Shown here: piece by piece, positions 29,414 to 39,693 of the stretch
How positions within the stretch are numbered: the first letter of the stretch is position 1
Layout: each line of letters opens with the position of its first letter
Assembly (NCBI RefSeq): GCF_029537235.1
Contig: NZ_CP120638.1
Span: 3,598,501 to 3,662,500 of the forward strand
DNA length: 64,000 bases
Direction of reading: 5' to 3'
Origin: Rhizobium sp. 32-5/1
Lineage (GTDB): Bacteria > Pseudomonadota > Alphaproteobacteria > Rhizobiales > Rhizobiaceae
The notes under the pieces: generated by a model
What the model saw: only the letters and a program-made list of their open reading frames with translations
Database searches by the model: none
Told to the model about the DNA's origin: nothing
Translations under genes and position numbers: made by a program

Positions 29414-30142
29414 TCAGATATACAGCGCCGCCATTTTGCGCCAGGCGGAGCCGCGGTGGGCGCGACCGTTCCAGCGGTGCAACTGATGGCGGACTCCGCG
29501 TTCTGCCAATAGACGGGTGAGGTAGATATTGTTGTCGAGGAACGGATCCGCGTCGCCGATCGTGAGCACGATATCGATTTCGCGCAACCGGTCCAGCCGC
29601 CAGTCGCTGTTCAGATTGGGCAGGAAATGGAGCGGCGTGTGGAAATAGATTTCCTCGTCGTAATAGCCCTGGAACAAGTCGCCGAAGCATTCCACCTGCA
29701 TCGTCAGGTCGTAGCGGCCGGAAAAGGCAACGAGCTTGCGAAACAGGTGGGGATGGCGGAAGACGAGGCTGGCTGCCTGAAAGGCGCCGAGGCTGCAGCC
29801 CTGGACGATGGTGCAGCCATGCGGGTTTTTCTGCGCCATCAGCGGCAGAACCTCGTGCAGGATATAGTCTTCAAGCGCTGCGTGGCGACGGATGCGGGCG
29901 GCGGGATGGCGGTGGCCATCGTAAAAGCTTTCGTTGGCCAGACCCTCAATGCAGTAGAGTTGAAGGTGGCCGGCTTCGATCTTGTCGGTCAGGCTCGCGA
30001 CCACGCCGAGTTGTTCATATTCCCAGAAGCGACCATCCCGAGTCGGAAACATCAGCACCTTCGAGCCGGCGTGGCCGAACACGAGAAGCTCCATGTCGCG
30101 ATGGAGACGCGGACTGTACCAGCGGTGGTATTCCCGGTTCAT
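29414..30142 (-). CDS. Esterase-family alpha/beta hydrolase
   Basis: A 242-residue protein of the putative esterase (esterase D / Fes-like) family. The nucleophile elbow is GCSLGAF, with QLGVVASLTDKIEAGHLQLYCIEG near the N-terminus and a C-terminal His in the HRWNGRAHRG region. No signal peptide. Its start overlaps the stop of the upstream acetyl xylan esterase-like gene (ATGA), so the two form an operon. Substrate unknown. Confidence 0.75.
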   Translation of the reverse strand: MNREYHRWYSPRLHRDMELLVFGHAGSKVLMFPTRDGRFWEYEQLGVVASLTDKIEAGHLQLYCIEGLANESFYDGHRHPAARIRRHAALEDYILHEVLPLMAQKNPHGCTIVQGCSLGAFQAASLVFRHPHLFRKLVAFSGRYDLTMQVECFGDLFQGYYDEEIYFHTPLHFLPNLNSDWRLDRLREIDIVLTIGDADPFLDNNIYLTRLLAERGVRHQLHRWNGRAHRGSAWRKMAALYI

Positions 30143-31104
30143 GGTGCCCTGAAGAATTGCCCGACTTTCGCCATGTGCGCCTGATGCTGCGCTTCCTCAC
30201 CAGCATACTCGACATGCCCGGCATCAAGGATGAAGATTTCATTAAATTTTGACTGCGGCAAAGCGTTGGCAATAGAAAACTGGCAGGGAGGTGCGACAGC
30301 CGGGTCGAACAGGGCAACAGCCGTTAGCATGGGCGTCCGGATTCGCGATGCCGCCGTCGCAGCATCAAAGAATTGCAGCGTCTCCAGCACGTCCGGATGC
30401 CGCTTCTGATAGGCCTGCACGGCTGCCGCGCTGCCGATGGTCGGAAGCGTCAGCCAGAGCGGTCTGTTGCCGAATGTCGGCACAACCAGATGGCCGCGGT
30501 CGATGCGGGCGTCGAAAGGCAGGGCGAGTGCACCGATACCGCCGCCAAAGCTGATGCCGCTATAGCCGATCTGGCCTTTAACCTGCGGAAAGCAGGTTTC
30601 CAGAGCGGAGACTGCCACCCAAAGGTCCTCGACACAGCCGCCGATGACATAGTCCTGTGGCTTGTCGATCTTGTTGAGCACATGCCAGCCCGCATCCGGC
30701 GATATCGAAGGGTGAGCACTACGCGACAGGCCGCGAAAACAGGGAAACAGTACGGCCGTTTCTTCGACGGGAATGTCAAAATCCGGCGCATCGCGTCCGC
30801 CATAGCCGTGACCGACGACGAGCCCGCGCCGAATGGTCCCCTCCCGCGGCAAAAGCAGCCAGCCGCCGATCGTGAAGCCACCGGTCGAGGTATAGGTGAT
30901 ATCGTGCACCCGCCATTTCGGGTGACCGAGCGCGCTTTCGCTGATCGCGGGTTTTGGATCGATTGTCTGCGCATGGGCATAACGGGCGGTCCAGAAGTCA
31001 TCGAAACCGCATGGTGCCTCCGGTGGGGTGATCGCCAAAAGAGCGTCGAGGCCCATGCCATAGGTCGGATCGAAGTCGAAGGGATGATCGGTCGGTATGC
31101 TCAC
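30139..31104 (-). CDS. Acetyl xylan esterase-family hydrolase (AXE1/cephalosporin-C deacetylase type)
   Basis: A 321-residue alpha/beta hydrolase. The nucleophile Ser lies in YSGISFGGG, the Asp in ALFDPAVAPP and the His in DAGHVEYAG, matching AXE1-family spacing. Family members deacetylate xylan-derived sugars; the enzyme appears cytoplasmic. Coupled to the esterase gene downstream. Oligosaccharide deacetylation is inferred from family alone. Confidence 0.75.
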   Translation of the reverse strand: MSIPTDHPFDFDPTYGMGLDALLAITPPEAPCGFDDFWTARYAHAQTIDPKPAISESALGHPKWRVHDITYTSTGGFTIGGWLLLPREGTIRRGLVVGHGYGGRDAPDFDIPVEETAVLFPCFRGLSRSAHPSISPDAGWHVLNKIDKPQDYVIGGCVEDLWVAVSALETCFPQVKGQIGYSGISFGGGIGALALPFDARIDRGHLVVPTFGNRPLWLTLPTIGSAAAVQAYQKRHPDVLETLQFFDAATAASRIRTPMLTAVALFDPAVAPPCQFSIANALPQSKFNEIFILDAGHVEYAGEEAQHQAHMAKVGQFFRAP

Positions 31105-31124
31105 GGAATGCTCGTTTCATCACG

Positions 31125-31156
31125 AAAAAAGCCGTGAAACTGTCGAGTCTCACGGC
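31125..31156 (-). terminator. Intrinsic terminator of the transaminase gene
   Basis: On the minus strand TCACGGC and GCCGTGA form a 7-base stem followed by TTTTTT, just past the stop of the transaminase gene. Classic layout. Confidence 0.7.
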
Positions 31157-31184
31157 CGGTTTTTGTCGTTTCAGATCGGCCAGA

Positions 31185-32512
31185 TCAGGCGTTTGCCATC
31201 AGCACCTTCCGTATCCCGTCCACCAACTCATCGATCTGCGCCTCCGTGATGATCAGTGGTGGCGAAAGCGCGATGATGTCGCCGGTGGTGCGGATCAGGA
31301 AGCCGCTTTCATAGGCCTTGAGGAAGGCGGAGAAGGCCCGTTTAGTCGGTTCTCCGGCGATCGGTGCAAGCTCGATGGCGCCGATCAGGCCGATGTTTCT
31401 GATGTCGATGACATGCGGGCAATCGGCGAGCGAATGCAGCGCCTTTTCCCAATAGGGCGCCAGCGTGGCGGCGCGGGTGAGCAGGCCTTCGTCGCGATAG
31501 GTGTCGAGCGTGGCGATGGCTGCGGCCGAGGCGATCGGATTGCCGGAATAGGTGTAGCCGTGGAAGAATTCGATCATGTGTTCCGGACCGCTCATGAAGG
31601 CATCGTGGATCGCCGAGGTGACGAAGACGGCGCCCATCGGGATGACGCCGTTGGTCAGGCCCTTGGCGGTGACGATGATGTCAGGCATGACGTCGAAATA
31701 TTGCGCGGCGAACGGCGTGCCGAGGCGGCCGTAGCCGGTGATGACTTCATCGAAAATCAACAGGATGCCGTGCTTCGTGCAGATGTCGCGCAGTTTCTGG
31801 AGGTAACCCTTTGGCGGGATCAGCACGCCGGTGGAGCCGGCGACCGGCTCGACGATGACGGCAGCAATGGTCGATGCGTCATGCAGGGTGACGATGCGCT
31901 CCAGCTCGGTGGCGATGTCACCGCCATGCTCCGGCTCGCCCTTGGTGAAGGCATTCTTGTCGGGCTGGTGGGTGTGCGGCATATGATCGACGCCCGTCAA
32001 AAGCGTGCCGAACATCTTGCGGTTGGAAACGATACCGCCGACCGAGATGCCGCCGAAATTGACGCCGTGATAGCCACGCTCGCGGCCGATCAGCCGGGTG
32101 CGCGAGCCGTCGCCCTTCACGCGGTGATAGGCAAGCGCCACCTTCAGCGCCGTATCGACCGATTCAGAACCGGAATTCGTATAGAGAACGTGGTTCATGC
32201 CCTCGGGCGCGATATCGACCAGCCTGTTGGCAAGCTCGAAGGCCTTGGGATGGCCGAGCTGGAAGGCAGGCGCATAGTCGAGTTCGCCCGCCTGCTCGGC
32301 AATAGCCTCGGTGATCAGCGGGCGGCAGTGGCCGGCATTCACGCACCAGAGGCCCGCCGTGCCGTCGAGCACGGTGCGCCCGTCATGGGTGGTGTAGTGC
32401 ATGTCCTTCGCCTTGACGAACAGGCGCGGCTCTTTTTGAACTGGCGGTTGGCCGTAAACGGCATCCAGAAGGCGCGAAGGTCGTTTGGGGTGGCATTCAG
32501 GCGGTTCGACAT
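31185..32512 (-). CDS. Class III (omega-amino acid:pyruvate) aminotransferase, frameshifted
   Basis: A PLP enzyme transferring an amino group from beta-alanine-like or other omega-amines to pyruvate. Core motifs: DGTAGLWCVNAGHCRP, YTNSGSESVDTALK, LIFDEVITGYGRLG and the PLP-lysine segment TAKGLTNGVIPMG. The first ~26 residues (SNRLNATPNDLRAFWMPFTA) are in a different frame; one base is lost in the T-run at 32433-32437 (plus strand). Repair gives 442 residues. The in-frame ATG further upstream gives a sequence unlike the family. Confidence 0.87.
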
Positions 32513-32583
32513 CGAAACTGTTCTCCATGGCTCTTTTGTGATGCCCGGCGGCCAAGTCCAGGGGAATGGGGAATCTTTACCTG

Positions 32584-32607
32584 ATGGTCAAACTAACAGG
32601 GGACCAT
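32584..32607. promoter_or_regulatory. ATGGTC-N12-GACCAT inverted repeat upstream of the transaminase
   Basis: Six-base perfect arms 72-95 bases before the transaminase start. The spacing suits a dimeric regulator of GntR type, but no regulator is nearby. Weak evidence. Confidence 0.25.
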
Positions 32608-32756
32608 GCAGCGTCAAGTGTTTGCGTGACCGTGGAAAAACCAGTCCCATCGGCGAGAGCGTCGGTTGATTTGCGGCAATTGATTTGTCGTCTTTCCCTA
32701 AGTTTAACCTGTTTGCCGCAGAGTGCCGGGAGATTTTCCCGCAACCGGGCAAGGAC

Positions 32757-35041
32757 ATGATGACCTCGCGCAAATTTCTGGCGGCTCTTGCGCTGCCTGC
32801 CTTGTTTTCCCCGCTCGCTTCGGCTCAGGCGGCCGAGATGATTGCCGACGGTGCCTTCGACAAGGGAAGCGATACCGTCTGGGCCAGCGGTGGCGTCAAC
32901 CTGTCCCGCGAAGACGGCCAGCTGTGCGCCTCGATCCCCGCCGGCGGCCAAGCATGGGACCGCCTGATCGGCGTCAACGATCTGAGTTTCATTGCAGATA
33001 CGCCCTATTTGTTTTCTGTCCGGCTTGAGAGCAGCGAACCCCGGAAAATCCCGGTGCTTGTGCAGCGCAACGAAGAGCCGTGGACGGCGCAAGCTAGTTT
33101 CAATGTTGCGTCCGATGCGACCCTGCAGGCGTTCTCGTCAGTATTCCGGGCCAAGGAAGGCAACTCCGCACAAGTCATCTTCCAGCTAGGCGGTGCACAG
33201 GCACCATGGCGCATGTGCCTCGATGTCTTGTCGGTGCGGGAGGCTTCAGCAGAAGAGATGGCGCAAGCCGAATCAAAACCGCAGATGCTTGTGCCTGACG
33301 ATGCAAGTCCGCGGGTGAATCAGGCGGGCTATTTTGCTGATGGCCCGAAGCGTGCGACGGTTTTGAGCGAAGGGCAGGAGCCTCTGCCGTTCCAACTGGT
33401 TGATGCGGCCGAAACGGTCGTCGGCGAGGGCATGACCGAACCCATGGGCTTTGACGCTACCGTCGAAGCCGGCACGCAGGTTGCCGATTTTTCGAAGTTT
33501 CAGACGCCGGGTGAAGCCTACAAGTTGGTTGTCGGGGACAAGGCAAGCCAACCCTTTTCGATCGGCCATGACATCTATTCCAGGCTGCGCATTGATGCGC
33601 TTTCCTGGTTTTATCCGCAGCGCAGCGGCACCGAGATCAAAGGCGAGATCGCGGGGAGGCCTATGCGCGCCCGGCCGGCCATATAGGGCTTCGTCCCAAT
33701 GATGGTGACACCAGCGTGCCCTGTCTCTCGGGCGAGGCTGCAACCACACTGTTTGGGGATTGGTCCTGCAGCTACCAGCTGGATGTTTCCGGCGGCTGGT
33801 ACGATGCCGGCGACCAGGGGAAATATGTGGTGAATGGCGGTATTGCCGTTGCGCAATTGCTCGGCACTTTCGAGCGTGGTCTGGCCTTTGGCGGCGGTGC
33901 GTCTCCTGTCTTGAGCGATAGCCTGTCGCGTATTCCGGAAACCGGCAACGGGGTACCCGACCTTCTCGACGAGGCGCGCTGGGAGCTCGAATTTCTGATG
34001 AAGATGATGGTGCCGGACGGCCAGCCGCTGGCGGGCATGGTGCACCATAAGATGCATGACGCCGAGTGGACAGGCGTGCCGATGCTGCCGCATCTCGATC
34101 CGAAATTGCGCGTTCTGCATCGCCCATCGACGGCAGCGACCCTCAATCTGGCGGCAGCCGCTGCGCAAGGGGCCCGGTTGTTTTCAAGCTATGACGCCGC
34201 GTTTGCGGACCACCTTCTTGCCGCTTCCAAAAAGGCATGGCTTGCGGCGGCAGCCAACCAGGTCCTTTACGCGCCACAATCGGACGGCCTGCAGGGCGGT
34301 GGCGACTATTTCGACGACGACATCACCGACGAGACCTACTGGGCAGCCGCGGAGCTTTACCTCACCACCGGCGAGGCGCCGTATCTCACAGCGCTCAAGG
34401 CCTCGCCGCACTGGGCAGGCCCCGTTTTCTCGGCCATCGGCGCCTTCGACTGGCGCAGCACGGCCGGCCTCGCCCGTCTCGATCTCGCGCTTTACGGCGA
34501 GACGTTGCCTGAGGAGGAAAGGGCCATGATCCGCGACAGCGTCATTTCGGCGGCGCGGGAATTTCAGGCGCTGCAGGGCAGAGAGCCCTTCGGGCAAATC
34601 TATCGCCCCAACAACAACCGCTATGACTGGGGGTCCAACCAGCTCATCCTGCAAAACATGATCGTCTTGTCTGCGGCCTTCGATCTGACCGGCGAACGGT
34701 CGTTCCTGGGTGCGGTGCGCGAAAGCATGGATTATATTCTCGGGCGCAATGTCATGAACCTTTCCTATATCACCGGCTATGGCGCTGTCTGGTCGAAGAA
34801 CCAGCACAGCCGCTGGTACGCCAACCAGGTGGACGACAGCCTGCCCAATCCGCCGGTGGGGTCGCTTGCCGGCGGGCCGAACTCGACGCTGGTCGATGAT
34901 GTCGCCAAAGCGAAGCTGCAGGGCTGTGCGCCGCAGGCCTGTTATATCGACGACATCATGGCCTGGGGCACCAACGAGATCACCATCAACTGGAACGCAC
35001 CGCTCGTCTATATCGCCTCTTTCCTGGCGGATGCGCGATGA
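32757..35041 (+). CDS. Exported GH9 family glycoside hydrolase, frameshifted
   Basis: A probable endo-beta-1,4-glucanase. Signal peptide (LAALALPALFSPLASAQA), then a beta-sandwich carbohydrate-binding-like domain (~25-165), an Ig-like domain of the CelD_N type beginning SPRVNQAGYFADGPKRA, then the GH9 catalytic domain with GGWYDAGDQGKYV (catalytic Asp) and the C-terminal TNEITINWNAPLVY (catalytic Glu). One G is missing at 33653-33656; repair reads GEIAGEAYARPAGHIGL and gives 761 residues. The stop overlaps the next oxidoreductase gene (ATGA). Confidence 0.87.
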
Positions 35042-36180
35042 GCGATAAGGCGAAGACAGGCATCGCCTTCATCGGCACGGGCTTCGTTGCCGACTACTAC
35101 ATGACGACGCTTGCCAACCACCCGGGCCTTGGGCTCGCGGGCGTATGGGATCGCGATGGCGCGCGGCTCAAACAGTTCTGCAGCTATTGGAACATCAGGG
35201 ACTACGGATCTGAGGATGCCCTTCTTGCTGATGCCGGCGTGGATATCGTCGTCAACCTCACCGTTCCGGAAAGCCATTATGCGGTGAATAGGGCGGCCCT
35301 GATCGCCGGCAAGCATGTCTATTGCGAAAAGCCATTGGCGATGCAGGTGGAGCAGGCGCGCGAACTGGTCGATCTGGCAAGGGAGCGCGGATTGGTGCTT
35401 GCCGCAGCCCCCGCCAATGCGCTCAGCGATGCGCAGGCCCATTGTGCCGCAATCCTCTCCTCCGGCGCCATTGGCACGCCGCGGCTTGCCTATGCGGAAA
35501 TGGAGGATGGTCCAGTCTTTCTCGATAACTGGCAGCAATGGCGCAGCCGGTCCGGCGCAAAATGGCCGGGTGTGCATGAATTCGAGATCGGCTGCACGCT
35601 TGAACATGCGGGCTATGGCATGAGCTGGCTGGTCTCGCTGTTCGGCCCGGTCAAGCATCTCGATGCGTTCTCGGCCCTGACGTTTCCGAACAAGGGGCCT
35701 GGAACCGAAGGGCTAACGCTCGCGCCGGATCTGTCCGTTGGTTGCCTGACCTTCGCATCCGGCCTGACGGCGCGCATCACCTGCGGCCTCGCCGCGCCAC
35801 GCGACCGCTCGCTGACCATTATCGGCGACAAGGGAACAATTGTCGTGCGCGATCTCTGGGACAACCGGTCGCCGGTGCATCTTGAGCTTGCCGGCCAGAA
35901 GCGTCCCTTGTTGCATCGCGTGGTCGATCGCCTGGAACGGCAGATGCGGCGCAAGTTTCCGTTCCGACTAATGGCCGGGAAGGCCATCGCGTATCCAATG
36001 GCGCCTCGCAAAATCCAGTTGCCGGCCTATCCGTCGCAAATTGATTTTGTTCGCGGCATTGCAGCGCAGGCCGATGCAATCCGCGCCGGCCAGACGCCAA
36101 TCTTTTCCGGCGAAACGGCCCTTCATCTCACCGACATCGTTCTGGCGTTGAACAGCGGCAAACGGAACTACAGTCTATGA
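35038..36180 (+). CDS. Gfo/Idh/MocA oxidoreductase
   Basis: A 380-residue NAD(P)-dependent sugar or cyclitol dehydrogenase. Rossmann motif IAFIGTGFVADYY, the EKPLAM motif with the conserved Lys, and the C-terminal beta-sheet domain. It is translationally coupled to the GH9 gene, so it may act on a sugar from GH9 products or on cell-surface glycans. Substrate not predictable from sequence. Confidence 0.82.
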   Translation: MSDKAKTGIAFIGTGFVADYYMTTLANHPGLGLAGVWDRDGARLKQFCSYWNIRDYGSEDALLADAGVDIVVNLTVPESHYAVNRAALIAGKHVYCEKPLAMQVEQARELVDLARERGLVLAAAPANALSDAQAHCAAILSSGAIGTPRLAYAEMEDGPVFLDNWQQWRSRSGAKWPGVHEFEIGCTLEHAGYGMSWLVSLFGPVKHLDAFSALTFPNKGPGTEGLTLAPDLSVGCLTFASGLTARITCGLAAPRDRSLTIIGDKGTIVVRDLWDNRSPVHLELAGQKRPLLHRVVDRLERQMRRKFPFRLMAGKAIAYPMAPRKIQLPAYPSQIDFVRGIAAQADAIRAGQTPIFSGETALHLTDIVLALNSGKRNYSL

Positions 36181-37239
36181 AGCCGGTTGCGCGCGGATGG
36201 CTTCGATAATTTCCAGGGCTTCGATGCTGGCGCTCAGCGGCATGCGCGATTCTTCACGGGCGCCGGACCGGATCGCTCTGGTCGCTGCCGCGATCTCGAA
36301 CTGCAGGCCGTTTCCGTCGAAAGCATGATCGAAGGTTTTCAAACCCGGCACAGGCAGGCGCCGGACGATCTTGCTCATGATGCTTGACAGCCGACCCGGT
36401 AGGGTTGGTGCTACAAGCCTTTGGGCAATGCGGTTTCTGGTCAAAAACACGCGGCTTGCCTTCAGGAACGGGGCCTCAAGGATCAGGGAACCGGTTTCTC
36501 CTGAAATGACCAAACGATTGCCGCCATTGCGATCGAATCCGCAGTCGAAAGCCGCATCGAAGCCGGCATAGTGCATTTTACCATGCGCGGACATATCGAC
36601 GCCGGTGGAGGCTGCGGTCCATTGCCCGCTGACCATTTTGGGAGAGCCGAACAGCGTCAGCATCAGCGCAATGGGGTAGATGCCGAGATCGTAGAGTGCG
36701 CCACCGCCAAGCGCCTGCGAAAAGAACCGGCTGCCGGGATCGAAAGGCTTCTTGAAAGCCAGTTCGGCGGAAACACCGGTAATTCTGCCGATTACGCCGT
36801 TTTTCAGCAGGGTTCGGACATGGTCGATGGCCGGGAGATAGGCGGTCCACATGGCCTCCATGGCGAAGGTCTGCGTCGCGTAGGCGAGTGCCGCAAGTGC
36901 GCGCGCCTCATGCGAGGACGTCACCAGCGGCTTTTCGACGAGAACCGGTTTTCCCGCAGTCAGAAGGCTACGGGCCTGTTCATAATGGGCGACGTTGGTG
37001 GAGGCGATATAGACGGCATCGACGTCACGAGCCATCAGGGACGCATCGTCATAGGCGCGGATATCGGCAAAACGCGCGGAAAAATCGCGGGCTGTGGAAA
37101 TGTGGCGCGAGCACACGGCAATGAGTTTAGCGCCCGCTACAAGCTGTATATCCTGCGCGAACACCGTCGCGATCGCGCCGGTCCCGATCAAGCCCCAGCG
37201 CAAGGGAAGATTTCTTGATGTTGCATCGTTGTGGATCAT
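36175..37239 (-). CDS. Gfo/Idh/MocA oxidoreductase
   Basis: A 354-residue homologue on the opposite strand: LRWGLIGTGAIATVFAQDI Rossmann motif, VLVEKPLV with the conserved Lys, and FFSQALGGGALYDLGIYPI, typical of the trans-dihydrodiol/glucose-fructose oxidoreductase group. Its 3' end overlaps the previous gene by 6 bases tail to tail. Start at MIHNDATS; an ATG 21 bases upstream is less likely. Confidence 0.82.
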   Translation of the reverse strand: MIHNDATSRNLPLRWGLIGTGAIATVFAQDIQLVAGAKLIAVCSRHISTARDFSARFADIRAYDDASLMARDVDAVYIASTNVAHYEQARSLLTAGKPVLVEKPLVTSSHEARALAALAYATQTFAMEAMWTAYLPAIDHVRTLLKNGVIGRITGVSAELAFKKPFDPGSRFFSQALGGGALYDLGIYPIALMLTLFGSPKMVSGQWTAASTGVDMSAHGKMHYAGFDAAFDCGFDRNGGNRLVISGETGSLILEAPFLKASRVFLTRNRIAQRLVAPTLPGRLSSIMSKIVRRLPVPGLKTFDHAFDGNGLQFEIAAATRAIRSGAREESRMPLSASIEALEIIEAIRAQPAS

Positions 37240-37374
37240 GGGGCCGATCCTGCACGGCAACTCTCAAAAGCGCGTAAACGGCAGCGCCAATTCGTTCAAA
37301 CCTCCCCCGGATCAATGTCCGAGAGGTGATAGGACAACGGATACGGCGCTGCGGCACCGACCCTTCAGGGAAAG

Positions 37375-37710
37375 TCACGCTCGCAAACGTTGTGTCGTCG
37401 TGTCTGCCGTCTCTTCCGGATAGATGTCCTTAAGGGTCTCGAGAATCTTCAGAACGGCATCCGACGAGCTCGAATAATAGATCGTCTGCGCGTCGCGACG
37501 TGTCGTGACGAGGTTTTGGGCGCGCAGTTTCGAAAGATGCTGCGATAGTGCCGACTGGCTAAGACCGACCTGGTTCGCAAGCGCGCCCACAGCCATTTCC
37601 TCACGGACGAGCGATGTGAGAATCAGCAGTCGTTTGGGATTGGCCATGGCGGACAAGAATCCAGCGGCCACCTCTGCCTTGACGTGCGTCTGGGGAGAAA
37701 TTGTTTGCAT
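37375..37710 (-). CDS. nolR: ArsR-type repressor NolR
   Basis: A 111-residue winged-helix regulator. AAGFLSAMANPKRLLIL, MAVGALANQVGLSQSALSQHLSKLRAQNLV and TRRDAQTIYYSSSSD match rhizobial NolR very closely; NolR represses nodulation genes and its own promoter and controls many other genes. No metal-binding Cys motif is present, in keeping with NolR. A matching operator lies upstream at 37766-37781. Confidence 0.88.
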   Translation of the reverse strand: MQTISPQTHVKAEVAAGFLSAMANPKRLLILTSLVREEMAVGALANQVGLSQSALSQHLSKLRAQNLVTTRRDAQTIYYSSSSDAVLKILETLKDIYPEETADTTTQRLRA

Positions 37711-37765
37711 TCAAAGCTCCATGCGAAATTACATCACGCTTGGTTATGAGTGTGAAGTTGAGATA

Positions 37766-37781
37766 ATTAGACGTGATGAAT
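37766..37781. promoter_or_regulatory. NolR-type box upstream of nolR
   Basis: ATTAG-N9-AT fits the published NolR consensus (A/T)TTAG-N9-A(T/A). It lies 56-71 bases before the nolR start, which fits autorepression. Consensus recalled from the literature, not tested. Confidence 0.55.
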
Positions 37782-37827
37782 AAAAGGACAACCACCTACT
37801 GCAAAAAATCGGGGTAGGTGACGGCAT

Positions 37828-38571
37828 TTAACCGTAAAGTTTTTTAAGAGCGGCCGCAATCCTGAAGTGTTTTGCAGGAGCACATCGAATTCCAGCCGTT
37901 TCAACTGATCGCCGCTTGCCAAATCGAGTCCGGCAGCGTCGATTCCGCAGATCAGCCACCTCTCTCCCTTGGCGCCACAATAGATCTCGCGCGTAGTGAC
38001 TCGCCGCATCAGCATGATCGCTGTTCATGTGCGCGATCGCGCCTGCTTCGATCTCGGCTAGCTCTGCAACCGCTGGTGATTCGATCAGGAGGTCCGCGGC
38101 ATCCATCAGGAAGGCCCGGCCGAAGCCGCCATTCATGCTGGCCTTGACAGGTACAAGCCGGAAAAAGCTGAAGTCTGGAAAATCGACGTAAAGCTGCGCC
38201 TTTGGATGACGCCGGATGAACCGTTGGCGAATGGAAGAATGCTCGGGGCCTTCCCGCTGAACCTTTTTCGCCAGGCATTGCACCGTCAACCGGGCATGGG
38301 CGAGGGGATCGCCCTTGCCAATGTCTCCTGTCAGCAGCGAGCATCGGGGATCGGCGACGAGCGCCTGCGTATGGGTAGACAGGGCCGAGACGAGGATGAC
38401 CGGTGTTCCGTCGATATCCATTCCCAGCAGCACGCGGCTGACGAAGGGAAAGCCGTCGCTGTTCGGCTCGATCACCGCAAGGGCAGCACTTCGGGCTGAA
38501 CGCAGCAGGATACGCGCCTGCTTGCGGGCCTGATCGTCGGTCTCCCTGATGACGGAAGGTTTGTCTGCCAT
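37828..38571 (-). CDS. hugZ: HugZ-type heme oxygenase / PNPOx-fold protein, two frameshifts
   Basis: HugZ proteins degrade heme to release iron. A split-barrel domain (ILLRSARSAALAVIEPNSDGFPFVSRVLLG) is followed by the C-terminal domain with HMNSDHADA, the heme-binding region. The C-terminal part breaks twice: loss of one CG unit in the repeat 37988-37993 and of one base in the T-run 37840-37845 (plus strand). Repair reads SHYAREIYCGAKGERWLICGI and ends LRPLLKKLYG, 248 residues. It may use heme taken up by the receptor at 54031. Confidence 0.85.
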   Translation of the reverse strand: MADKPSVIRETDDQARKQARILLRSARSAALAVIEPNSDGFPFVSRVLLGMDIDGTPVILVSALSTHTQALVADPRCSLLTGDIGKGDPLAHARLTVQCLAKKVQREGPEHSSIRQRFIRRHPKAQLYVDFPDFSFFRLVPVKASMNGGFGRAFLMDAADLLIESPAVAELAEIEAGAIAHMNSDHADAASHYARDLLWRQGREVADLRNRRCRTRFGKRRSVETAGIRCAPAKHFRIAAALKKLYG

Positions 38572-38643
38572 GCTCTCACCTCCAACGCAGACGCCCGGAA
38601 CGTTGAGATCCGGGCGCTCGATACTTCGTTTCAACAGATCTAG

Positions 38644-39693
38644 TCAGGGTCTGTTGCGGTGTCGCGTCAGACCTTCGACAATATTCTGGGCATTGATCGT
38701 GCCGACGATGGCACCGTTGTCAACCACCCCGATGCTGCCCGGTTGGCGCGACATGGCGTCGAGAATGTCGATCAGCGGTGTCGTCGGTTTGGCGGTCGCG
38801 GTGACGCCGGCAGCACTGTCGGTGCGGTTGATGCCCTGGCTCATGACGTCGAGCGCCGTCAGCATGGTGATCGGGTTCATATGCTGGACGAAATCCGCGA
38901 CATACTGGTTGGCCGGGTTCTTGACGATATCCTGCGGCGTGCCGCACTGGATGATGCGGCCGCCTTCCATGATGGCGATGCGGTTGCCGATGCGGAAGGC
39001 TTCGTCGAGATCGTGGCTGACGAACAGGATGGTCTTCTTCAGGCGGCGCTGGAACTCCAGCAGTTCGTCCTGAAGCCGGGTGCGGATCAGCGGGTCGAGG
39101 GCCGAGAAGGGTTCGTCCATCAGGAGGATCGGTGCGCCGGTGGCAAAGGCCCGCGCCAAACCCACGCGCTGCTGCATGCCGCCCGAGAGTTCCTTGACCT
39201 GCCGGCCGGCCCACTTCGTCAGGTTGACGAGTTCGAGTTGCTCGGCAACCCGGTCCTTGCGCTCCTTGTCCGGTATCCCGGCCAGCTCCAGACCAAAGCC
39301 GACATTGTCCTCGACGGTGCGCCACGGCAGCAATGCGAACTGCTGGAACACCATCGAGACATCGTGCATGCGGAAATCGCGCAGTGATTTCGCGCTGGTT
39401 TTGTAAGGATTGATGTTTCCGTTGCGGGTCTTGACCTGAACTTCGCCGCGCACGACGGGAGCAAGCCCGTTGACGGCGCGCAGCAGCGTCGATTTGCCGG
39501 ATCCGGACAGGCCCATAAGGACAAGGATTTCGCCTTCCTGGATTGCGAGCGATGCGTCGGCGACACCGAGAACTAAGCCCGTGGCCGCACCGATTTCGTC
39601 GCGGGTCTTGCCCTGATCGACCATGGCAATGGCCGCTTCCGGCCTGTTGCCGAAGATGATGTCGACATTCTTGAAAACGACGGCATCGGTCAT
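38644..39693 (-). CDS. choV: Choline ABC transporter ATP-binding protein
   Basis: ATPase of the high-affinity choline importer. 349 residues: Walker A GLSGSGKST, Q-loop VFQQFALLPW, signature LSGGMQQRV, Walker B ILLMDEPFSALDP and switch His SHDLDEA, followed by a CBS-like tail. The ATG at 39693 overlaps the choW stop (ATGA). An open frame extends far upstream but is only antisense/out-of-frame choW sequence. Confidence 0.93.
   Translation of the reverse strand: MTDAVVFKNVDIIFGNRPEAAIAMVDQGKTRDEIGAATGLVLGVADASLAIQEGEILVLMGLSGSGKSTLLRAVNGLAPVVRGEVQVKTRNGNINPYKTSAKSLRDFRMHDVSMVFQQFALLPWRTVEDNVGFGLELAGIPDKERKDRVAEQLELVNLTKWAGRQVKELSGGMQQRVGLARAFATGAPILLMDEPFSALDPLIRTRLQDELLEFQRRLKKTILFVSHDLDEAFRIGNRIAIMEGGRIIQCGTPQDIVKNPANQYVADFVQHMNPITMLTALDVMSQGINRTDSAAGVTATAKPTTPLIDILDAMSRQPGSIGVVDNGAIVGTINAQNIVEGLTRHRNRP

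Noticed and set aside
32757-35041. GH9 protein as two separate genes (N-terminal binding protein and catalytic protein)
   Set aside because: One G at the 33653 run joins both into a standard GH9 layout; the second part lacks its own ribosome site and signal peptide.
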